DNA from: Mesorhizobium escarrei
Lineage (GTDB): Bacteria > Pseudomonadota > Alphaproteobacteria > Rhizobiales > Rhizobiaceae
DNA: 64,000 nt
Reading direction: 5' to 3'
NCBI RefSeq assembly: GCF_935825525.1
Contig: NZ_CAKXZT010000157.1
Span: forward strand, 36,103 to 100,102
Positions within the stretch are counted from its first letter, which is position 1, and each line of letters starts with the position of its first letter. The notes under the pieces were generated by a model. The model had not been told where the DNA came from. It was given only the letters and a program-made list of their open reading frames with translations, and made no database searches. Both the position numbers and the translations under genes were made by a program. Shown piece after piece: positions 28,784-35,937 of the stretch.

Positions 28784-28814
28784 TTTGTTCAATCAATTCA
28801 ATCGGAAAGGTCGG

Positions 28815-28992
28815 CGCTGCCCCTCATCTGGCTGCCGCCATCTTCTCCCCGTACAGTGACGGGGAGAAGGACGTCACCGATGGTTTCGCCAATTGTCAGC
28901 GTTGCAAGTAGGCGCCGAGTTCGCATCCAGCCCCTTCTCCCCGTCACTATACGGGGAGAAGGTGCCGGCAGGCGGATGAGGGGCGGCGCCAT
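28815..28992. repeat. RIME-like element, inverted pair
   Basis: Two arms of about 55-60 bp lie in opposite orientation about 60 bp apart. The left arm contains GCCCCTCATCTGG, then CTTCTCCCCGT and its inverse ACGGGGAGAAGG. The right arm repeats CCTTCTCCCCGT..ACGGGGAGAAGG and ends GCGGATGAGGGGC. This matches the palindromic rhizobial intergenic mosaic elements. It fills most of the 245-bp waaC-greA gap and may end both convergent transcripts. Confidence 0.8.
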
Positions 28993-29028
28993 TCCTGGTT
29001 TGGAATAGCGACGTTCAGCACCTCCCCC

Positions 29029-29502
29029 TCAGATGAACTGCACTTGGACGATCTCATAGCCCCGCGCACCGCCTGGCGCGTTGACCTCGATGGCATCCCC
29101 GACTTCCTTGCCGATCAGCGCCCGTGCGATCGGCGAGGAGATCGAGATGCGGCCGGACTTCACGTCCGCCTCCTGGTCGCCGACGATCTGATAGGTCTTC
29201 TTCTCTTCCGTGTCCTCGTCGACCAGCACCACGGTCGCGCCGAACTTGACCTTTTCGCCGCTGAGCTTGGTGACGTCGATCACCTCGGCCCGGGCGATGA
29301 AGTCCTCGAGTTCGTTGACGCGACCCTCATTGAGGCTCTGCGCCTCTTTCGCCGCGTGGTATTCCGCGTTTTCGGAGAGATCGCCGTGCGAGCGCGCTTC
29401 GGAGATTGCTTCGATGATGCGCGGCCGCTCTTCCTGCTGGCGCCAGCGCAGTTCTTCCTTCAATGACGCGAACCCCTCGCCTGTCATCGGGACCTTGTTC
29501 AT
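29029..29502 (-). CDS. greA: Transcription elongation factor GreA
   Basis: A 157-residue GreA, which binds the RNA polymerase secondary channel and stimulates cleavage of backtracked RNA. The N-terminal coiled coil has MTGEGFASLKEELRWRQQEERPRI and the acidic tip GDLSENAEYHAAKEAQ. The C-terminal FKBP-like domain ends SPIARALIGKEVGDAIEVNAPGG. The start at 29502 (MNKVPMTGEG) has AGGAAAGG upstream. A terminator-like hairpin lies in its leader. Confidence 0.97.
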   Translation of the reverse strand: MNKVPMTGEGFASLKEELRWRQQEERPRIIEAISEARSHGDLSENAEYHAAKEAQSLNEGRVNELEDFIARAEVIDVTKLSGEKVKFGATVVLVDEDTEEKKTYQIVGDQEADVKSGRISISSPIARALIGKEVGDAIEVNAPGGARGYEIVQVQFI

Positions 29503-29560
29503 GATGCCTGACCTTTCCTGCCGCCGCCCCCGCATTCCGGGAGCGACCTTGTCGATGGGT

Positions 29561-29603
29561 ACAAAAAGAAAACGGTCCGGCAGCCTCGGGCTAACGGAAC
29601 CGT
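29561..29603 (-). terminator. Terminator-like hairpin in the greA leader
   Basis: On the minus strand ACGGTTCCG pairs with CGGACCGT (one bulged T), with an inner AGCC/GGCT stem, then TTTTCTTTTTG. It lies between a TATATT -10-like box (29627-29622) and the greA start, so most transcripts could end here. It resembles the E. coli greA leader (GraL) in arrangement, not in sequence. Confidence 0.7.
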
Positions 29604-29731
29604 GTCACCGCAATTTCCCCCAATATAGCAATCTTCGCGGGTTTTTCACGCCAAAAAAATCGGTTTTGAAAAATTCACCCGCCATTCGTGGAAATGCCGT
29701 CACGGCTCGCCCGGCCGGCCGGCCGAGCGGA

Positions 29732-29764
29732 AATAAAAACCGGCTGCGATTGCTCACAGCCGGT
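29732..29764 (-). terminator. Intrinsic terminator of the TPR gene
   Basis: On the minus strand ACCGGCTG (29764-29757) pairs with CAGCCGGT (29746-29739), followed by TTTTATTT. It begins 18 bp after the stop of the TPR protein. Confidence 0.85.
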
Positions 29765-29781
29765 GTGGTCCGGGCTTCGAA

Positions 29782-30321
29782 TCAGCTCTTCATGAAACGG
29801 TCTATCTGCTCGGCCAGCATGCCGTATTCACGAGATCCCTTGCCGGTGCGTTTCTCGATCTCGCGGAGCTGTTCCCGGGCGCCGGCGAGATCGCCGATCT
29901 GCAGATGCGCCTCGCCGAGATATTCACGTACCAGCGTGTAATCAGGATCGATGCGCAGCGCTTCCTCATAATAGCCGAGACCGACGGCGACGCGTCCGGA
30001 ATGGCGGTGCGAGTAGCCGAGGTAGTTGAGGATGCGAGGGTCTTTCTTGTCTGCAGCCAGGCTGAGCACGGCGATCGCCTCGTCATAACGTCCGGCCATC
30101 GCCAGCGCGCGGCCGGCTTCATAGATGTTGTCGTCGTCCAGCATACCTTGCTTGGGTGCAACGCACTTCTTCAGCTTCTTGTCCCAGACCATGCCTTTCT
30201 TGCACTGTGTCGTCTGGCCGCCACTGCCGCCGCCACCGCCTTCACCGGCCGAAAACACCGGAACAGCAAACAGCGGCAGGGCGGCAACCGCCAGAACCTG
30301 GATCAGCAATCGTCTGCGCAT
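29782..30321 (-). CDS. Secreted tetratricopeptide-repeat protein
   Basis: A 179-residue protein with a signal peptide (MRRRLLIQVLAVAALPLFAVPVFSA split near residue 25). A Gly-rich stretch (GEGGGGGSGGQ) follows, then a small cysteine pair (QCKKGMVWDKKLKKCVAP). Two to three TPR units (about 60-165) include RILNYLGYSHRHSGRVAVGLGYYEEAL and YTLVREYLGEAHLQIGDLAGAREQL. It is probably periplasmic and used for protein contacts. The start at 30321 has GAGGA just upstream. Confidence 0.85.
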   Translation of the reverse strand: MRRRLLIQVLAVAALPLFAVPVFSAGEGGGGGSGGQTTQCKKGMVWDKKLKKCVAPKQGMLDDDNIYEAGRALAMAGRYDEAIAVLSLAADKKDPRILNYLGYSHRHSGRVAVGLGYYEEALRIDPDYTLVREYLGEAHLQIGDLAGAREQLREIEKRTGKGSREYGMLAEQIDRFMKS

Positions 30322-30392
30322 CGAATCCTCCTTGAAGCATGACAATGCAGGACTAACGCCGGGCAAAAGCCGTTTCATCCCGGAAAAAAGTC

Positions 30393-30944
30393 ATGGCTAC
30401 TGAACGCTTTTTGAACGATCAGCGCCAGTCGGAAAACAGAAGCGCCGAACAAAACGTGACGAGCGCTGCAAATTCGCTATCATCCGGCGAACGCCAACGG
30501 AGTATGCGGAGACGGCCAGTGCAGCGGCGCCTTGAAAAAGAATGGGAGCTTTCGATCGGTCCTGACACGGTGCGCCTGTTCATCCTCAAGGCGAAGGCGT
30601 TGAGCGCCGCCGTCAACGATGATTATGCCGATGGCGCCGAGCACGAGGTAGAACTCGATAGCGAGGCGCATGACAACCATCATCATGACGGTCTCGTCGA
30701 GGAACGTTCCGAAGACCTCACCGAAGAAGAACTGCGCGAACTGATCAACGACCTCAATGTCGACGAGGCGGCCGAACTCGTAGCACTGGCCTGGGTCGGC
30801 CGCGGCGACTATGACGCTTCGGAATGGGCGGACGCGCTGACGGCCGCACGCGAGCGCGCCAACAAGCGCACGGCGAAATATCTGCTCGGCATGCCGCTGC
30901 TGGCCGACTGGCTGGAGGAAGGGTTGGAAGCGATCGGTGCGTAA
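30393..30944 (+). CDS. DUF3775-family protein
   Basis: A 183-residue acidic protein. The C-terminal part (about 50-183) fits the DUF3775 domain: IGPDTVRLFILKAKALSAAV, an acidic His-rich insert (HDNHHHD), LTEEELRELINDLNVDEAAELVALAWVGRGDY and YLLGMPLLADWLEEGL. The first 37 residues are Ser/Asn/Gln-rich and may not be translated. A second ATG at 30504 (MRRRPVQRR) is possible. No function is known. Confidence 0.75.
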   Translation: MATERFLNDQRQSENRSAEQNVTSAANSLSSGERQRSMRRRPVQRRLEKEWELSIGPDTVRLFILKAKALSAAVNDDYADGAEHEVELDSEAHDNHHHDGLVEERSEDLTEEELRELINDLNVDEAAELVALAWVGRGDYDASEWADALTAARERANKRTAKYLLGMPLLADWLEEGLEAIGA

Positions 30945-31020
30945 CGCCGCGGTTACCGTTCGTGATCGGCCAAAAGCCTCGTCCAGGGCAACTTCCGCGT
31001 TCGCCCGCCGTTAACGGCGA

Positions 31021-32022
31021 ATGGCGGTGCTGACCCCTCCCACAGTGATGAGATTGGCCACATCGATCAGATTGGCCGGATTGAGCAGATTGGCGCTGCC
31101 TTTGGCGGCGGCGATGCTGTCGGCAGGAGCGGCCCTGGCCCAAGCTCCGGAATTGCCTGAAACCATGCCTGCCCCGGAACTCAATCAGCCGCAATCAGTG
31201 CAAGAAGCCGCACCTGCCGACGTGCCGATCCCCGAGCCGCGCCCTGCGAATACGCCAGAGCCCGATCCACCAGCGACCGACAAACTGAACCGGCAGACGT
31301 CCGATCAGCATAAGGAAGCCCAGCCGGAGCCGCCGGCAATCGCTCCGACGCCGAGCGAAAAGCCCGCCGAGGCGGAACCACCGGCCGCCGCGCCAAGACC
31401 ACCGGAGAAGCCGGAGCAAGCGCAGCAGAAAGAAATCCCTCCCGACCCGCGCTCGGCCGCTGTGCCGCAGGAAAAAATGCCGGAGGAGGAACTGGCGTGC
31501 CGCAGGCGGCTGATGTCGATGGGCGTCGACTTCGAGGAACGCAAGGCCGAGCACGATGCGGCGATCGGCTGCTCGATCCCCTATCCGATCGTGCTGAAGA
31601 CACTGGGCAAGTCATTGGATATCAACCCCGAAACCGAGCTGAACTGCCAGATGGCCGAGGCCGCCGCGCGCTTCGCTACCGATATCATCCAGCCGGCGGC
31701 CAAGGCCGAGCTCGGCGCCGAACTCAAGTCGGTCGGCCAGGCATCCGCCTTCGTCTGCCGACACCGCAATGGCGGCGGGAAATTGTCGGAGCACGCCTTC
31801 GGCAACGCGCTCGACATCGCCAGCTTCACGCTTTCGGACGGCAGGAGGATCGACATTGGCCCGGTGCCGCCGGAAAAGGATGCGAAATTCCTGAACGCAA
31901 TACGCAAGGCAGCCTGCGGGCCGTTCAAGACGGTGCTTGGCCCGGGCAGCGATGCCGATCATTCGCTGCATCTCCATCTCGATCTCGCACCGCGCCGCAA
32001 CGGCGGCACCTTCTGCCAGTGA
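31021..32022 (+). CDS. Extensin-like family protein, long form
   Basis: A 333-residue exported protein. A signal peptide ends near residue 41 (AGAALA-QAP). A long Pro/Glu/Ala-rich linker covers about 42-155. The extensin-like C-terminal domain follows (about 160-333), with ELACRRRLMSMGVDFEE, CSIPYPIVLKTLG, VCRHRNGGGKLSEHAFGNALDIASF and DHSLHLHLDLAPR. The H/D/H pattern recalls metallopeptidases of the M15 group, so a peptidoglycan-related hydrolase role is possible but untested. A paralogue follows 190 bp downstream on the same strand. Confidence 0.87.
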   Translation: MAVLTPPTVMRLATSIRLAGLSRLALPLAAAMLSAGAALAQAPELPETMPAPELNQPQSVQEAAPADVPIPEPRPANTPEPDPPATDKLNRQTSDQHKEAQPEPPAIAPTPSEKPAEAEPPAAAPRPPEKPEQAQQKEIPPDPRSAAVPQEKMPEEELACRRRLMSMGVDFEERKAEHDAAIGCSIPYPIVLKTLGKSLDINPETELNCQMAEAAARFATDIIQPAAKAELGAELKSVGQASAFVCRHRNGGGKLSEHAFGNALDIASFTLSDGRRIDIGPVPPEKDAKFLNAIRKAACGPFKTVLGPGSDADHSLHLHLDLAPRRNGGTFCQ

Positions 32023-32114
32023 CTGACCCGGACCGACACGCGCGCCGCAATTCGGCCGCAGCCGTAAACGCAGCCGCTGATTTTTCCTTTACTCTTGGCG
32101 GTTAAGCTCCGTCT

Positions 32115-32176
32115 CGTCTGATCATGACCCCGAAAAGCGGGATCCGGTTCGCAGAAAGATCATGATCAAACGATGA
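32115..32176. repeat. Dispersed palindromic repeat with GATCATGATC ends
   Basis: TGATCATGACC, then CCGAAAAGCGGGATCCGGTT, and a final GATCATGATCA form a compact palindrome between the two extensin-like genes. It is of the kind often seen between rhizobial genes. No other copy lies in this window. Confidence 0.5.
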
Positions 32177-32214
32177 AATAGAGCCTGATCGGCTCGGGGA
32201 CTGGGAACCTGCCA

Positions 32215-33015
32215 ATGGCCGGGATATTTCGCGCTGCGTCTGTCGCCGTGCGGCAAATGAGACGCGCGCGCATGATCGCCGGCGGGCTTGCCATCGCAGC
32301 GATCTCGGCCTGCACCACCGGCAGCGTGCTTTCGCTGGAACCGGCCGTCGATGTCGGCAGCCAGACATCAGCCGTTCCGAACTACGCTGGGATGCAACGC
32401 CTCGTGCCGTCCAACCCCTACATGACCGCCGCCTATCCGCGCATGGACGAGCCGATGGCGCCGACCGAACAGATGCCGGCCAGCGAGGCCGACTGCCGCC
32501 AGGAGTTGAAACGCCTGGGCGTCGTCTACACCGACCTTGCGCCGATCCGCGAAGGCCAGTGCGGCATCGACTATCCGGTCAAGATTTCGGCCATCGGCAG
32601 CATCCGGATGCAGCCTGCCGCGACGCTGACCTGCGACATGGCCGCCACCTTCGCCGGCTGGGCCAGGAATGAACTGGTCCCGTCCGCCCGCTGGCGTTAT
32701 TTCTCCGGCGTCAAGACCATTCGCCAGGGCTCGAGCTATTCCTGCCGCAGGATCGCCGGCGAAGGCACGCTGTCGGAGCACGGCAAGGGCAACGCGCTGG
32801 ACGTCATGAGCATCGAACTCGGCAATGGCAAGGATATCGACGTGCGCAAGCCCGGCCTGTTCGCCTTCCGCACCCGCGGCTTCCTCAACACTGTGCGCGC
32901 CGACGGCTGCCAGTATTTCACCACCGTGCTCGGCCCAGGCTACAACTACGACCACCGCAACCATTTCCATTTCGACATCAAGAACCGCAAGAACGGCTAC
33001 CGCGCCTGCCGCTAA
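32215..33015 (+). CDS. Extensin-like family protein, short form
   Basis: A 266-residue paralogue of the upstream gene, without the long Pro-rich linker. The N-terminus looks like a lipoprotein signal (GGLAIAAISACTTG, Cys near 33). The extensin domain (about 85-266) has DCRQELKRLGVVYTD, CGIDYPVKISAIG, SCRRIAGEGTLSEHGKGNALDVMSI and YDHRNHFHFDIKNR. The motif histidines and aspartate are conserved. The start at 32215 is uncertain. A downstream ATG at 32257 (MRRARMIAG) would suit the signal better. Confidence 0.85.
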   Translation: MAGIFRAASVAVRQMRRARMIAGGLAIAAISACTTGSVLSLEPAVDVGSQTSAVPNYAGMQRLVPSNPYMTAAYPRMDEPMAPTEQMPASEADCRQELKRLGVVYTDLAPIREGQCGIDYPVKISAIGSIRMQPAATLTCDMAATFAGWARNELVPSARWRYFSGVKTIRQGSSYSCRRIAGEGTLSEHGKGNALDVMSIELGNGKDIDVRKPGLFAFRTRGFLNTVRADGCQYFTTVLGPGYNYDHRNHFHFDIKNRKNGYRACR

Positions 33016-33170
33016 TAGAAACGCTCCGTAGCGATCCTTCGCTGTCCGCCGACATCAAAGGTTCTGCACTGCAGCAACGCTCTTCGCAATGTCGCTTCGC
33101 TCCTGCTCCGCCCGAGGATGACGAAGGCGTGGTAAGCTCTGGCCAGGTAGACTGGGCGTTTAGCTTTCGC

Positions 33171-33878
33171 ATGAGCCGACGAAGCCTTCGACGACGCGCA
33201 ACGATCTGGCTGGTGGCGTTCTGTGCCGGCTATCTCGTGCTCGCCTATTTGGCCGCGCCGGAATTCTGGACCCTGCGGGACCGCAATTTCCGTACGCAGC
33301 GCTTCGAGATGGTGACGCACACGCCGCAAGGCATTGCGGGCGATCCGATCAATGTCGGCCTCGTCGGCACCAAAAAAGAGCTGGTCCACGCCTTCGCCGT
33401 CGCCGGATGGGACACGGCCGACACCCTCACGCTGAAGACCGCGGTCGAGATCGGCGAAAGCGTGCTGTTCGATCGGCCCTATCCCGACGCGCCGGTCAGC
33501 CGGCTGCTGTTCGAAGGCCGTGCACAGGATCTGGCCTTCGAGAAGCCGGTCGGCGACAGTGCCGACCGGCGTCATCACGTCCGCTTCTGGCGGGCCGATG
33601 CGACCGGAGACGATGGCCGGCCGCTCTGGCTGGGTGCGGCAAGCTTCGATCGCGGCGTCGGCCTCAGCCACGACACCGGCCAGATCACCCACCATATCGG
33701 TCCCGACATCGACGCCGAGCGCGACTTCCTGATCCGCGACCTGTCTGCCGCAGGCATGCTGATCTCGACCAGCGAGATATCAGGCATCGGTGCGACAAAG
33801 ACCGGGCGCAATGGCGGCGGCGATCCCTATTTCACCGATGGCAAGGCGGTAATGGGCGTGCTGCGGCAACTGCCGTAG
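33171..33878 (+). CDS. LssY C-terminal domain membrane-anchored protein
   Basis: A 235-residue protein with one N-terminal membrane anchor (ATIWLVAFCAGYLVLAYLA). The rest matches the LssY C-terminal region: GDPINVGLVGTKKELVHAFAVAGWDTADTLTLKTAVE, LFEGRAQDLAFEKPVGDSADRRHHVRFW and LWLGAASFDRGVGLSHDTGQITHHIGPDIDAERD. In other bacteria this domain is fused to DedA/PAP2-type proteins. Here it stands alone. Its function is unknown. The start at 33171 (MSRRSLRRR) is preferred. Confidence 0.85.
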   Translation: MSRRSLRRRATIWLVAFCAGYLVLAYLAAPEFWTLRDRNFRTQRFEMVTHTPQGIAGDPINVGLVGTKKELVHAFAVAGWDTADTLTLKTAVEIGESVLFDRPYPDAPVSRLLFEGRAQDLAFEKPVGDSADRRHHVRFWRADATGDDGRPLWLGAASFDRGVGLSHDTGQITHHIGPDIDAERDFLIRDLSAAGMLISTSEISGIGATKTGRNGGGDPYFTDGKAVMGVLRQLP

Positions 33879-34036
33879 GCGCAAGACGAACGGCCGGCCT
33901 TCCGGCGCATCGACGCCCCTGATCGAGCATTTTTCGTCGCCGCCATGGGATGCCGCATGAGATGGTTGCGGCCGCCGACATAAAAAATGACGGCCGTCTA
34001 TTTTCGAAGACCGCGCCGCAATGCTATTGACCCCGC

Positions 34037-35347
34037 ATGCTTTACGCTGAAATCGCTATCGTGGTCGTCCTCATCTGCGTGAACGGCCTTTTGGCAATGT
34101 CCGAGCTTGCCATCGTCTCGTCACGGCCTGCCCGCCTCAAGGCGATGATCGACCGTAACGTCACCGGCGCCGGACGCGCCTTGGCCCTCGGCTCCAATCC
34201 AGGCAAATTCCTGTCGTCGGTGCAGATCGGCATCACCCTGGTCGGTGTTTTGTCCGGCGCCTTTTCCGGCGCCACGCTTGGCGAGCGGCTGTCCGTGTTC
34301 CTGGCATCGACCGGCATCCGCGAAAGCCTTGCCGACCCGATCGGCGTCGGCATCGTCGTCGCCCTCATCACCTATTTCTCGCTGATCATCGGCGAACTGG
34401 TGCCCAAGCAGATCGCGCTGCGCGATCCCGAACGCGTCGCCGCCAGGGTTGCTCCGGCGATGACCATCGTCGCCACCGTCTCGGCGCCGTTGGTCGTCCT
34501 GCTCGACATTTCCGGCCGCGCCATGCTGTGGCTGCTTGGCCAACGCGGTGAAAGCGAGGAGAAGGTCACCGACGAGGAGATCAAGATGCTGGTCGCCGAG
34601 GCCGAGCATCACGGCACCATCGAATCCGACGAGCGGCGCATGATCGCAGGCGTCATGCGGCTCGGCGACCGCGCCGTCCGCGCGGTGATGACGCCGCGCA
34701 CCGAGGTCGACTGGATCAACCTGCAGTCCGACGACGCGGCGATCCGCAAGCTCTTGATGGAGACCCAGCATTCGCGCCTGCCAGCCGGCGATGGCAGCGT
34801 CGATGCCATGATCGGCGTCGTCCAGACCCGCGACGTGCTGGCCGCGATGCTCGGCGGTCGCGCGCTCGACCCGCGCCGGCACGTGCGCACCGCTCCCATC
34901 GTCCATGACCAGGCCGACGCGCTGGATGTCCTTTCGACGCTCAAGGAATCCAACGTGCCGATGGCGCTGGTCCATGACGAATACGGCCATTTCGAAGGCA
35001 TCGTCACCCCGGCTGACATACTGGAAGCCATCACCGGCGTCTTCCGGGCGGACCTCGACGCCGGCGACGAGGAAAACGCCGTCAGGCGCGAGGACGGCTC
35101 ATGGCTGCTCGCCGGCTACATGCAGGCCGACGAGATGGCGGACGTTCTCGGCATCGATCTGCCCGAGAACCGCGACTACGAGACCGTCGCCGGTTACGTG
35201 CTGGCGCATCTGCACCATCTGCCGACGACCGGCGAATGCGTCGATGCGCAGGGCTGGCGCTTCGAAGTCGTCGATCTCGACGGCCGCCGCATCGACAAGC
35301 TCATCGCCACGCGCCTGCCCGGCGGCCATCGCGAAATCGCGCGGTAG
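34037..35347 (+). CDS. CNNM/CorC (hemolysin-like) family transporter-type protein
   Basis: A 436-residue membrane protein. The N-terminal DUF21 domain (about 1-190) has several membrane segments (VNGLLAMSELAIVSSRPARLKAM, SVQIGITLVGVLSGAFSGATL). A CBS pair follows (MTPRTEVDWINLQ, then VPMALVHDEYGHFEGIVTPADILEAI). The C-terminal CorC_HlyC domain ends the protein (VRREDGSWLLAGYMQADEMADVLG). Family members act in Mg2+/Co2+ efflux or homeostasis. The hemolysin label is historical. It is monocistronic. Confidence 0.93.
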   Translation: MLYAEIAIVVVLICVNGLLAMSELAIVSSRPARLKAMIDRNVTGAGRALALGSNPGKFLSSVQIGITLVGVLSGAFSGATLGERLSVFLASTGIRESLADPIGVGIVVALITYFSLIIGELVPKQIALRDPERVAARVAPAMTIVATVSAPLVVLLDISGRAMLWLLGQRGESEEKVTDEEIKMLVAEAEHHGTIESDERRMIAGVMRLGDRAVRAVMTPRTEVDWINLQSDDAAIRKLLMETQHSRLPAGDGSVDAMIGVVQTRDVLAAMLGGRALDPRRHVRTAPIVHDQADALDVLSTLKESNVPMALVHDEYGHFEGIVTPADILEAITGVFRADLDAGDEENAVRREDGSWLLAGYMQADEMADVLGIDLPENRDYETVAGYVLAHLHHLPTTGECVDAQGWRFEVVDLDGRRIDKLIATRLPGGHREIAR

Positions 35348-35521
35348 CAGTCAACACAATGTGCCGCGCCGTTGTCGAGGTCCACTTTGACCCTGGGACC
35401 CTGAGCGGCCGTCCCGAGACGGAATGGCATCTTGGGAGCGGACGTCACCGAAACGGGACAAAAACCCGCTGCGGCCGCTGAACCGCGAAGGTTTGGATGC
35501 CTGATGAGCGACGGCGCAGCC

Positions 35522-35908
35522 TCAGTTCCAAGTGTGGAGGCAGGCCCTCCAAGATCCATCGCCTTGGCGTCTGAAGATCGTGACGATAGTTCCCTCATAG
35601 CGCTGCGTTTCACCGCCTTCGCCCAAAGCGTTAGCCGACCATTTCCCTGTTGCATAGGCAATGTCGCCGACAGCCAGCGCATCGATCATCTCGATGCGAT
35701 GATCCTTGACTCCAGCTGAGATCAATCCATTCCAGAACTCTTTGATTGCGCTCGTTCCCCTGACGACTGCGTGAGTGGATGGCAACACGACCGCGTCCTG
35801 TGTATATAGTGCAGCTACTGCGTCAGCATTGCCGCTGTTGAAGGCCGAATTCCAGCCATCATTTGCTCGCTGAATTTCGTCGCTGATATTCTCAGTTGAT
35901 TGTGTCAT
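35522..35908 (-). CDS. SnoaL-like/DUF4440 protein (SgcJ/EcaC type)
   Basis: A 128-residue alpha+beta barrel protein. It has IQRANDGWNSAFNSGNADAVAALYTQDAVVLPSTHAVVRGTSAIKEFW near the front and IVTIFRRQGDGSWRACLHTWN at the end, which is the SgcJ/EcaC/DUF4440 pattern. Such proteins often bind small hydrophobic ligands and no catalytic site can be named. It lies 29 bp after the broken cyclase gene on the same strand. The start at 35908 is preferred over an upstream in-frame codon. Confidence 0.85.
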   Translation of the reverse strand: MTQSTENISDEIQRANDGWNSAFNSGNADAVAALYTQDAVVLPSTHAVVRGTSAIKEFWNGLISAGVKDHRIEMIDALAVGDIAYATGKWSANALGEGGETQRYEGTIVTIFRRQGDGSWRACLHTWN

Positions 35909-35937
35909 GGCGTCCACCTTGTTTATCGCCTTCCCAA

